A stretch of DNA of 64,000 bases, taken from NCBI GenBank assembly GCA_012934845.2, contig WNNJ02003537.1, forward strand, positions 1 through 64,000. Direction: 5' to 3'. Numbering within the stretch: position 1 is the first letter of the stretch; every line of letters starts with the position of its first letter. Source of the DNA: Pomphorhynchus laevis. Its lineage: Eukaryota > Acanthocephala > Palaeacanthocephala > Echinorhynchida > Pomphorhynchidae. Both the position numbers and the translations under genes were made by a program. Under the pieces are notes generated by a model that saw only the letters and a list, made by a program, of their open reading frames with translations, made no database searches and had not been told where the DNA came from. Below are positions 43,369 through 53,579 of this stretch, piece by piece.

Positions 43369-43390
43369 CAAGGTGGTAAGGAAAAGGAAT
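43349..43390. repeat. 19-bp-arm hairpin at a LINE-LINE junction
   Basis: ATTCCCTTTCCTTACCACC (43349-43367), loop ACAA, then its complement with one mismatch (43372-43390). The left arm is the LINE coding 3' end; the right arm leads directly into CR1 copy B. Confidence 0.9.
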
Positions 43391-45900
43391 ATCGATGAGC
43401 ATATGGATTTAAGAAAGGGGTAGGTAGGGGATCGGCATGAGGTTTTGTTAAGCAAGTACATGAAGACAGATGAGACTTCGACAGATTAGACAGAGAGAGT
43501 ACTAAAGAGTTCCGGGAGGTTGAGGCGAGTAGCAGTGAGATGGAATGGATACGGGGTTGTGAGAGAGCAACGTGGATACTTTGGTATGAATAAATGACGA
43601 ATAATCATGGGCATTGATGTTGCAAGACGAAGAGGAGCGAGAAAGAATCGAGCTAAAAGTATGCCAGAGGGACTTGGAGTTTAATGAAGTGTTGATTTTT
43701 TGCTGTCAGAAGGAGTTGCATTTGGTACGTAGTAGATGGAGATAAGACCGGCGAAGAGCAAGATAGAAATCACGGAGAGACGGAGTTAGCGAGCGGATAT
43801 CATGTCTGAGAAAGGGGTAATAGACTTTAAAAGCATGACAGAGTCGACGATTTGAGAATAGGCATTGGATGTCAAACCATGGGGCACGATGAAATCAACT
43901 CTGAGGGTGAGGCTTGAACGGCAAGAGCATATCGAGAATGGATATGAGTTTAGAGTCGAAAAGAAAGGCAAGATCGTGAGGAGAGGATGATGTTATTGTG
44001 TGAGAAGATATATTCGATTTAAGTAAGGCGGAGCGGAGAAGGGGAAGGTCAAGATTTCTACCAGGGCGACGTAGAATAGTAGGTGTGTGAAGCGGGGAGT
44101 GATTGGAAGTGATATCTACGGTGACGAGAAAGTGATCGGATAGACCAGAATCGGAGATGGACAGTGAGGTGTATGCAGTAAAACGAGGGCAGTGGAGATG
44201 AGTTTGTAATTGTAGTTGGATAGAATGTTGATGAACCGGATGGAATCCGTGGAAGAGGGCGGTCTAGGCGGATGTTAAAGTCGCCTAGAACGAGTGAAGG
44301 AATTGAGGAGAAAGAACAATGATAAAGGAGGTCAGCGAGTTCGGTAAAAATAAGGATATAGAAGCTGATGAACCAGAACGGTATACAAACTCGGGATCTA
44401 AAGTGATCGGTCTAGAAGAACGACAAGTGAGCAATTCAAAGAGCAAGGACTGAAAGGAGGAGTGATTTTGCGAAGAGACGCGGGGTGACGCGCGATGGCG
44501 ACAATCTCGCCATGATTAGAGACTTTAAAAGGGGATGAGCTGAGGGGGCGGGCGGATTCGACTAATGAGCACATGGCATAGATCAGACCGTTAATGGAAA
44601 GGTCGTCGGAATCTGAGTGCCATGATTCGGTGAGGCAGAAGAGATCGATGGATTGCTTGGTGAATAGGTTGAGGATAAGATCGGATTTATTAAGAATAGA
44701 TCTAGTGTTGAGGAGGCCGAGGCGGAAACCGTGTGTGGTAGCGAAAGAGTCTAGCAGAGAAGACATAGGGGAGATGGAGCGCAATCGAATGTTGGGGCGG
44801 GTGTGGACAACTTGAAAATTTTCGTTTATGTTTCGGATGGAGAGATATGTTTCGCCGTTTTCATCGCGACGACGTTTTTCGACGCGGGCAGAAAAGAGTT
44901 GAGCGATTTCAGAAGGGGTGCGATCGGGGCAAATTAGATTAGTTGAAGATGACATGAGTTTAAATCGTTGATAGAGGATAGTGGACGCGTGAGAGTGATG
45001 CTTGAAATCGATTTTTAGGAGAGGGGGCTTAGAAAGATTAGATTGAGAAAATTTATTTAGGCGGATGAATGAGACAGGAGAGATGTGTTGAAAAAGGTGG
45101 TTTATCAGCAGGAACAAGACACCAGAGGATGGATCTGAAGGCGGAAACATCATGGTTGAGAGGTGCTTTGGAGATAATGAGGTGGAAGAAGTGATATTAG
45201 TGACGATGACTCGACGATCGCGAGAAGAAAAGCGTTTCCGTTAAGGAGGACGAGTGACGTGAGTGGGTGAGATCACGATAGGAGAGCTGACAGTTAAGGA
45301 TTTGGAGGGAGTTGGTTTGACGACGGGAGACATAGAGGATAATGATAATAAAGAGTATGACAAGCGATGTGTGGAAAGATTATGAGTGGAAGGATCGTGG
45401 AGGTTGGTGGAGGTGATTTTGATTGATGGATGTAAGTTATTGAGAAACGAGACGGGAAGGACGGGCGAGGGGTGTCTGGGGTGAAGATGACATGGAACAA
45501 GAAGTGTATATGGTGGCAGGGTCGGTAGATGTAGAAAGGACATTGGAAACGACGGGGGTAGTTTGAGTGGACGTGTTGGATGTTGATATGTGTTTATTGG
45601 AGAGGTTGCGGATTAGTTTGTTGGCACAACAACCACATAGGAAGTCATCTTTAGACTTATTGTTGTCGCAAGCGATTATTGTTCAGACGCTGCAGTCGTG
45701 TGTCGAGCACAGTACTTGCAGTTGTGCATAGTTGGTGTCGGTCTTAGCTCTTTTCTTACGTCCTCCCATTAACGTCATTGTGTGTTAAGCTGCTAGATTT
45801 GCTACTGCAACTGATCGGCGAGCGCAGCGAGACGATCTATCTGAGCTTATCGGGAGATTAAGCTCAATCCGCGAGCGTAGTGTTAATAGAGTTACGCGAT
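43390..45900 (-). mobile_element. CR1-type LINE, copy B (5' half)
   Basis: The minus strand carries the 5' half of the family of copy A. Near 45780 it starts MTLMGGRKKRAKT followed by Cys/His-rich CSTHDCS...CDNNKSKDDFLCGCC, a PHD-like finger expected in CR1 ORF1; Pro/Ser/Thr-rich ORF1 remnants follow (45543-45241). Then comes the endonuclease (45153-44398: FRLGLLNTRSILNKSDLILN, LFCLTESWHSDSDD), which is open through both the pre-endonuclease and endonuclease parts. Sequence homologous to the RT start of copy A ends at 43390. The polymerase part is missing. Confidence 0.75.
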
Positions 45901-46660
45901 CAAATTCTTAATTAAAGTTAAAACAAAGGTTATAGACTGCATCATCCAGTAATGATAAATGATTTTCGAAGCGACAAAATATTAGAAATGATCTACCCCC
46001 ATAAAACAATGTTGAGTCATATTCATTAGTTTTGCTAGTTTAAGTTACTTATTATAATGGCTGATGAGGTGTTGTAACGTATTGCTCCAAAAATGTTTGC
46101 AGCAGTCATGTCACCCTTTACGAAAATGAGAGTAATCCAAACTCATTTTTAAAAGAATAAATTTAAAAAATAAACGTAACGCTTTATATTTTTAAATCTT
46201 TTAATTGGAAGATGACTTCCTGGTTTTTCTTAGTTCTATTGAATTGAAAGGCCATATCCAGTAAAAGTAAAATTGTCTTTATTTTCAGTATTTTGACAAT
46301 AAATGTCATCATCAGGAACATTTAATTTGGAAATATACGAGGAATTAAAAATTACAAAGTATAAAGTTTAAATTTATTCAATGACACATGAAACAACTTG
46401 ATGGCGACGTCTTTTTTAATTAAAGTTTTTTATAATTGCTATACAGATTAATTATATAAATAAATTGCTCACTAATTATTTTCACACAACCAAAGTTGTT
46501 AGTACGATCAGTGTTATGGACATGACACGTCAATATAGGCTCGTGGTTCAGTTAAATTATAGCTGTTTTATGCTAACATATGCAAGTAATAATATTCGAC
46601 ATGTCTGTCAAATATATTTGCCCACCGAATATGGTAGCGAAGCCAAAAGTATTTAATTTT
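45901..46660. other. Interspersed DNA with a decayed hammerhead core
   Basis: No gene recognised. Holds the decayed hammerhead-like motif at 46291-46315. The short open frame at 46465-46656 has no recognisable motif. Confidence 0.4.
46291..46315 (-). ncRNA. Decayed hammerhead ribozyme core (G12 lost)
   Basis: Minus strand: CTGATGA (46315-46309), then TGACA / TTTAT / TGTCA (46308-46294), a perfect 5-bp stem II, then AAA where GAAA is expected. TCAAAA instead of TCGAAA would be a CpG-type C-to-T change on the other strand. Presumed inactive. Confidence 0.4.
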
Positions 46661-46669
46661 TTATAAGCA

Positions 46670-47760
46670 AAATATGCAAAATGTTTGGAAAACAACCATT
46701 GTTGTCCGAATTGTCGAACATGGAGATAGAAAGAGTGCCGGTAATTATCGTGCAATAAGCCTTACTAGTCTAGTCTGTAAAGTTCTTGAGCGGATCTTAA
46801 ACAGACGTTTGTATGCTCATTTGAATTCACTAAAAATCCTAAATAGGGCACAACACGGATTTCGTCCTGTTCACTCATGCCACACAAGCTTATTATTCAC
46901 TCGGGAAGATTAGGTTAGCATGATCATGAAAATAACCATCATGTAAATGAAGGTTATTGCGTCGACGCAATATTTCTAGACATCAGTCGAGCGTTTGATA
47001 GGGTTCCGTATCGAATGTTGCTAGCTGTTCGTGAGATTTACAATGCTGACTCAATAATTCTTTACTAGCTCAGAAATTTTCGCCATATGAGATCATTTAG
47101 AGTTCGAGTCGGACGATGTCTGTCTTCTCTTACTTATACTACCGAAGTCCACAGGGATATGCTCTATACCCTTTGTTTTTAATATATTTGTCAACTAGCT
47201 ATTGAACTCATTAAAAAAGTTGTAAGATTCTTCCATTTGCCGATGACATACCAATGTGGAAGGCGATTAAGGATCTCAAAGATCGTGAAATTTTTCAGGA
47301 CATGTTGAACTTTGTTAATTGTTGGTCCATAACAACATGAATAAGTTTAAATACAAAAAAATCTTATATTAGGTCCGGTATTAGCAAAGTGTGCCATAAA
47401 TACTATCTTGGTAACGAGATCATTACGAATACTGCGACCACCAAAGATATATTAGGTATATTAGTACATACCAATTTAAAGACACGCGCGAACACTGATA
47501 GAATTCGTAACAATCTCGGAAAGTGTGTTACATTATAAAGAACTGTTTTAGAAAGTCAACTCAGTCTTATGCTGTGTATTTGAACAATGCGCTGGTAAGA
47601 CCGGTCATTGAATATGTTTCTCTGGTGATCTTTCTTTGTACGCATAAAGGAATTGGCGATTTGGAGATCATATATCGTTGATTTACGAAAATGTGTCCAA
47701 ATGTGCGACATCTTTCCTATCATTCTCGCTTAAGCAGAGTAGGTGTATTATCTATACATG
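46670..47760 (+). mobile_element. LINE reverse-transcriptase fragment, degraded
   Basis: The frame at 46674-46913 gives HGDRKSAGNYRAISLTSLVC, KVLERILNRRLY and AQHGFRPVHSCHTSLLF. Later frames give CVDAIFLDISRAFDRVPYRM (about 46958) and MRSFRVRVGRCLSSL, with further stops. Same subfamily as the pieces at 62690-63290 and 63430-64000. Confidence 0.75.
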
Positions 47761-47974
47761 ATAGTTGATAAAGTATAATCTCCTTGCTATGCATCTTATT
47801 GTTAATCAAGTTGAAGCGTATCCTTTGGATTGTATAGTGTTTAATAGGATAATGGGAAGTAGAGGATATTCCAAAAAATATTGTAATCTTGAGTCACGGA
47901 AGATGGTCATATCATTTCTCACTTTCACATTGAGCGATCAACGCGTTGAATAGTCTTTATGATAACATCGTGGA

Positions 47975-48072
47975 CATCTCAAAAAGATCATCAAAAAGAT
48001 ATCAAATAGATCATCAAAAAGATATCGATCATCAAAAAGATGATCGTGTCGATCATCAAAAAGATATCCCAG
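47975..48072. repeat. Short imperfect tandem repeat (ATCATCAAAAAGAT)n
   Basis: Five imperfect units at the boundary between two LINE fragments. Confidence 0.85.
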
Positions 48073-48074
48073 TA

Positions 48075-49870
48075 AATTGTTCAAACATATCAGCTCATTT
48101 AAATCAACTACGCATGAGATCAACTCTATATTTATTGAAACCGGTGAGCTCACATTTGATGGCAAAGCAATTGCCAATATTTTCCTGGATCAATTCACGC
48201 TAGAGAGTCCTACCTGTCAGTATTGCCCCCGAGTCTCCACAGCTCAATATCCATGTTACGAATTTACTCCATTTGATAAATTTGAGGTACTTAAGGAACT
48301 TCTAAAGCTACCACGATCAATTGCGGCAGGACCAGACAATATTCCTCCAATTCTTCTTCGGGAACTTGCACCAGTAATATATGAACCTTTACACACCATA
48401 TTCGATTTCTCCTTGTCAAGAGGCTGTATACCATCAGATTGGAAATTTTCTACAATTCGACCTCTCTACAAAAAAGGCGACCGTAATCTAGCAAGCAACT
48501 ATCGGCCAATAAGCCTTACCTGCGTTGCTTGTAAAGTGCTAGAGAAACTGCTTTTTAAACGAATCATCGGGCACCTAGAAGGGAACCAAGTACTCTGCGA
48601 CAATCAGCATGGTTTCCTCCCAGGAAGATCTACTGTCACAAACCTCGTACTTGCGAGAAGTGATTGGACCAGATATACCGAGACTGAAGTTAGTGTTGAT
48701 GTTTTGTTTTTCGACCTCAGCAAACCATTCGATCGGATATACTATGATGTCCGCCTTATTACGTTGGAACAGTACGGCATCAGAGGAACCCTCCTAAATT
48801 GGATTAACTTCTTCCTTAGAAATCGGAAGATTACTGTATTGGCCAATAAACATATGCCAAAGACAAGAACTCCTGGACGCGGTGTTCCTCGGGGATCGGT
48901 ACTCAGTCCATTGCTCTTCATTATTTACATCAACGAGCTTACTACAGCTATTTCGAGTCCATGTGGTTTATATGCCGACGACTTGAAAATTTGGCGACCA
49001 ATAATCGATAGCCGAGATCTAATGATACTCCAGAGAGACATTGATAATATTAAGGTATGGTGTAATCAACAAGGACTGGTATTAAACCCCGATAAGTCAA
49101 AGCATATGCGCATCGGACATCTACACATCAATTCGTCATATACCATTGACGGAAGAGAAATTGAAAAGTTCCCCAATTTCAAGACCTTGGAGTGATCGTA
49201 AATAGAAGCTTATCGACCATCCCACATACCAGTCACACAGTTGCTAAATGCCGTCGAATTTTAGGACTTATTAGAAAGACCATTGGCCAGCTTGACGCAT
49301 CCAGTTTTAAGTTAATTTACAATGCTTATGTCTTATCTTTAATGATATACGCTTCACTTGCCTGCCATCCTCAAACTACGACAAAGATGAATCTGTACGA
49401 ATCCATATTACGCAAGGCCACACATCTTGTACCCAGCTAACGCAAGCTCTCATTCATTTTTCGACTCCACGCACTTGATGTGACCACAATGAAGAAATCT
49501 TTAAAGTCATCTGATTTAATGTTTGTGTAGACAACGCTTAATGTTCAAAAAGGGCAGAGGGAACATGTTTGTCGTAAACTGTTCGAACTTCGAAATTTAA
49601 ACAGATTGAGGGGACATCACCTCACGTTAAAGACCCGCATTCGTTCACGAAGAAGATTTAACACAATTGTCAACCGAACGTGAAAAAGCTGTTATAAGCT
49701 ACCAAGTCAAGTGGTTTCGGCCTCCAGTATTTTGTCCTTCAAGAGAAGTCTGAAGAATTTACTAACTTAGAACAATCTGATTTTCATTGATATTTGTTTT
49801 TTTTACCCTGTACCCAGCCTGTAGAGCTCTACGCTCTTTTGCTGCTGTTGTATTTAATAATAATATCCGA
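48075..49870 (+). mobile_element. CR1/Jockey-group LINE, RT region nearly intact
   Basis: A 372-codon plus-strand frame (48077-49195) contains most RT blocks in order: RSIAAGPDNIPPILLREL, RPLYKKGDRNLASNYRPISL, NQHGFLPGRSTVTNLVL, VLFFDLSKPFDRIYYD, GVPRGSVLSPLLFIIYI, YADDLKIWRPI, LVLNPDKSKHMRIG. The FDL..PFD block has Pro where Ala is usual (SKAFD). The protein continues in another frame at 49192-49440 and later to about 49770. A 3' UTR ending in a TTTAATAATAATA-type tail is at 49850-49868. The endonuclease half is missing (5' truncation). Confidence 0.85.
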
Positions 49871-50481
49871 TGCTAAATCATTCAAAGTACCGCTTATGCA
49901 TATGATGAGTTGCTAATGTTCTCCTTGGCTGGCGAACTACCCGTGGTGTTAATCGTTTCTGCGATTAAGATAAATAGTGTCTATTTCTATGTTATCTTTG
50001 TGATTTTTTCTATTTTGATTTTTTTTCTGTTGTAGTTATATGTGAGCGGTTAAAACAGTCATCTGACTATAAACCTGAAGTTTAAATAATAAAAATAATA
50101 CAAAACATTTGATTATTCTTTAATTTTGAAATGTGTAAGTGCGCATTTAATTATTCTTTACGTACAAAAAAGGGATTTGATTCTCGACGAGATACAGGGA
50201 AAGGAGTTTTATCATTTTATTAACAGCCAAATCTATTTGATATCTTTTCGCTGTTTTCAGAAAGTATTTGATCTTGTCGTAGATATAAAATATTAATTGA
50301 ATAATTTTGAAATAGGAGAATAAGATTTGATTCACTTGTATATTCTAATGACATTTCTTTTATTATATCAGGAATATAGCAGTAACTCAACCAATTTATA
50401 GTTTTAAACGACAAGTTTAATATTGCAGACTACATTTTATTGAATTTGTAGTAATCCATCGACAATCTTTTGAACCAAGTT
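49871..50481. other. LINE-like 3' tail and A+T-rich DNA
   Basis: 50043-50102 (CGGTTAAAACAGTCATCTGA...AATAATAAAAATAATA) looks like another LINE 3' end with a simple tail. The remainder shows nothing recognisable; stops lie in frame just upstream of the following ORF. Confidence 0.4.
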
Positions 50482-50967
50482 ATGGAATCTCGCTTCAGTA
50501 ATATTCATTTAATCTTTAAACACACTCATAATGTTGGAAGTCGAGAATTATTAACTAATGTGCCTGTAAATCGAGAAGATACTTTGAATGAAGCTAAAGT
50601 TAAAGGAAGTGAGTGGCTTCAAAATGTACGAATACCGACAACCATCGGACATCTTAACGATGACATTCAAAACGCATTGCAAAAATGTTGTAATGATAAA
50701 GCGAAAACAATGAGCACAGACGTAGATAATAAGCAAGAAAAATGGTTTAAAGTAAAATCTAACCGGCACAACGGATTCATTCTCTTATCTGATAGCAGTA
50801 AACGTCTTTTTTGGAAGATATCAAGAAATGAATGCTATAATCGTGGAGATCTAGTTAAGCTTAGATACAACGTTGAGGGTTATTTTCTTGTAAACGCTGA
50901 ACAAATAGATTTTAAAAGGTGCTGTAGCTTACAGCAGTCTAAAGAAATCAACATTTCCTTGAAATAA
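50482..50967 (+). CDS. Orphan ORF, 161 aa, basic/hydrophilic
   Basis: Open from the first ATG (50482; stops TAG TAA lie in frame at 50449-50454) to TAA 50967. Codon composition and residue mix (WLQNVRIPTTIGHLNDDI, KWFKVKSNRHNGFILLSDSS, YNRGDLVKLRYNVEGYFL) look protein-like rather than A+T noise, and the C-terminal 70 residues have alternating hydrophobic character suggesting a small beta-rich domain. There is no signal peptide or membrane segment. It may be a single-exon gene, the last exon of a gene, or a leftover of a mobile element. I do not recognise it. The 38 bp at its 3' end are repeated at about 51523-51557. Confidence 0.4.
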   Translation: MESRFSNIHLIFKHTHNVGSRELLTNVPVNREDTLNEAKVKGSEWLQNVRIPTTIGHLNDDIQNALQKCCNDKAKTMSTDVDNKQEKWFKVKSNRHNGFILLSDSSKRLFWKISRNECYNRGDLVKLRYNVEGYFLVNAEQIDFKRCCSLQQSKEINISLK

Positions 50968-52256
50968 TAATCTTATACCTGTATAAAAAAGCTGAGTCAC
51001 TCAGTAGTAGGGTGGCACGTGTTTGCTTTAATCATTAGTAGCACATCGAACAATGAAAATCATGGACTGGTTAGATTGATTATTTAATTATCTTAAATCT
51101 ATGTTGTGATCCTGACTTTGTTTTATTAAACATTAAGACTACTATATAATATCATATATAAGATAAAGTTTTAATTTATACATTTTTAATTCAAATTATT
51201 TAATTAATAAAATTAAGTATTAATTAATTAATTTGGCTTGACAAATGAAGCTAGTTTGATTGTAAACTTATTGCCAATATTTATGATTTTTTAAGTATAA
51301 TCAAAATTTCGATGTTTGCACTTCATCTACTGTGTATCAGCGACTCTTTTAATGGTCAATCATTGCTTATTCTCCATTATTATGATTAGATTGAATATTA
51401 TGCTATTTATATTAAAAGTCATAGTGATTACGAAGACAGTTTTGCTGCTTTTAAATAACAAAATAATTTAAATAATTTTTAAATTGAAATAATTTAATAT
51501 CAATAATTAAAATCAATTTTAATAATCAACATTTCCTTGAAATAATCTTATACCTGTCTGTAACGGTTTGTAAAACGGCAAGAAAAAACTATTTTTCGAT
51601 AGCGCTAGTATCATCCTTAGCGAAAAAAATTATAGCATTTTAGACCTAGCAATGTGTATAATACATAGTGAATTTATTCCTGATTTTTTCTTTGAATTAA
51701 ATGTTTAGATTACAGTGTCTCTTTAGTGTTTCGCTATTTCGTTCATTATGCATCTTGGTGCAGAAAATGTATTATGTTGAGTTTTTTTATCATTTATAAA
51801 CTCATTAGTACCAATCATTAACACTCACTATCACTCACCCAAAACTTCGAAGTATTTTATTTTGTTGCATTTACATTATTTCCAAGTCCGTAATGAGCTG
51901 GCTTATATTTCAGCACACCCTCTCTTGAATTCGCATTAAAAATCATTTGAAATAAAGAACAACTTCAAACTTCTCTAACTATATTGGTTTAATAAATTTT
52001 GATTACTTATTAAATTTACTTAATAGCTTATGTACATATTTGTCACGTTAAATTCATTAATTTTTAATTATAACGATTCCTAACCAGTATATCTAAGTTA
52101 TTTACTATTTTATACATCATATTATGGTATCCGAATGGCATACCCGTCAGGTCAATTATAATTTCAACAATTTAACCTCGTTTTTTCTCTCTTTTTGTTT
52201 TTGTTTGTTTGTCTATCTTTCTATGTGAGCAGACTAAACAGCCTACGGGCTTTGTC
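50968..52256. other. A+T-rich intergenic DNA with a short direct repeat
   Basis: A block AATCAACATTTCCTTGAAAT plus CTTATACCTGT occurs at about 50947-50984 and 51523-51557, bracketing about 540 bp of A+T-rich sequence. No gene recognised. Confidence 0.5.
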
Positions 52257-52258
52257 CA

Positions 52259-52284
52259 AAGCCCGATGGATAACCATCGGGCTT
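52259..52284. repeat. 11-bp-arm hairpin beside a duplicated LINE segment
   Basis: AAGCCCGATGG, loop ATAA, CCATCGGGCTT. The terminal GATGGATAACC recurs right after it at 52300, where the LINE copy starts. Confidence 0.85.
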
Positions 52285-52292
52285 AACCATCA

Positions 52293-52725
52293 TGATTCCG
52301 ATGGATAACCAGGAAAGACATGGATCATTCGCCATAACTGTAATAAATCATTGTACACATATCTCTTGTAAACTGAAGTAATATTTAGTTGGCTTAGTCT
52401 ATCACAGTAGGCGATGTTCCGAAGACCAGAACATAGCTTGGAAAATCGGCGAAGAATCTTTTCTAATTGGTTTATTTCACCACGCGTAGAAGGAAAAGTC
52501 GCCGGCGAAGCATAATCAATGATTGGTCTGATCAACGCCTTATATAATAGTGAGAACTGAGACGGTGGAAGCGAACTAAAGGTATTTTTGATCATGTAAA
52601 TAATTTTTCTCGACGTGTTGCATATATTTTCAGTATTGAGGTCGGTTTTAAACGAATTCTGAACAATTATCCCAAGATCTTTTGTATACGAATTTGTGGG
52701 AATAATCTCACCGCAAACAGAATAA
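52293..52725 (-). repeat. Recent 433-bp duplicate of the LINE at 53.6-56.6 kb
   Basis: Matches 53763-54195 over 433 bp with a single difference that I can see (ATGGATC versus ATGAATC). It encodes the LINE RT C-terminal region on the minus strand. The duplicate abruptly joins a hAT transposase remnant at 52726. Confidence 0.92.
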
Positions 52726-53480
52726 AGTGCTTGTGTAGCTTCAACAAGGAGATGCCGCCTAGGGGTAATAGAAGATAGAGACTCTAAGTGTTTAGCTAAC
52801 ACCCAACCTATTTCGGTATTTTGTTTTAGTTGCAGGAACCACCAAAAATCCAGATTCACATAGGTAAGACGTGTGAAATGACAATAAAGATTTAAGTGAA
52901 AGGGTTTTCAATTTCACGATGTTCGCTCATAACTTTAATACAAAAACTTGTTTGAATCGAAAAAGAAAATTCACTTTTGAAGTTGCCGTCGTTCACGACA
53001 CCCAATAACTGCTCTTGTATTTGCAAGGACATATCTTTACCAGATGGTCACGTATCCATTCACTGCCGATTCTTGGATCTTTGGAAGCCAGAAAATATTT
53101 CTTAAGTTCTTCAATAAGCAGAGATTAATGATTATAATGAATTAATGGTGAATATCATTCATTTCTTTTCCGCACAAATATTCAGACAGTATTGGAAACA
53201 TATCTAGATACCATTCATTTACACGCCGTAGCCACATCTCTGTCTTGGATTTGAAAGCTGCAACCTTATCTGCTAACTTAGACACTGTTGTCATCCTCCC
53301 CTGAAGTGACAAGTTCAGATCATTGAGAAAACCGAACACATCACACAAGTAAGCCAACCTTGACAACCATACACTGTCGCTGAAAAATACTGCCATAGGT
53401 AATTCTTTATCTAGAAATCTTTTTAGAGCATCATTATTCATTACAAGACTTTGACACATAAGAGTCATTTTGTCTGATCA
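52726..53480 (-). pseudogene. hAT-family (ZBED5-like) transposase C-terminal remnant
   Basis: The minus-strand frame 53468-53142 reads LPMAVFFSDSVWLSRLAYLC, DVFGFLNDLNLSLQGRMTTV and KLADKVAAFKSKTEMWLRRV, matching the conserved central region of hAT transposases domesticated as ZBED5/GTF2IRD2-like proteins (WL-KLAYLADIF--LN-LN--LQG). Further on come LIEELKKYFLASKDPR (about 53140-53020), LCESGF and TKTKYRN (about 52850) and SLSSITPRRHLL (about 52765), the end of the dimerisation domain. Frames are shifted between blocks; no terminal inverted repeats were found. A dead DNA-transposon fragment. Confidence 0.75.
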
Positions 53481-53579
53481 CAATATTAAGAAAAGAAAAA
53501 AGAAAGAAAAAAGTAGTTCAGCAATAATAAATTGTCACATATAGTTATATATTTCCTGCAAAGAATCTTCTCTTTTTAT

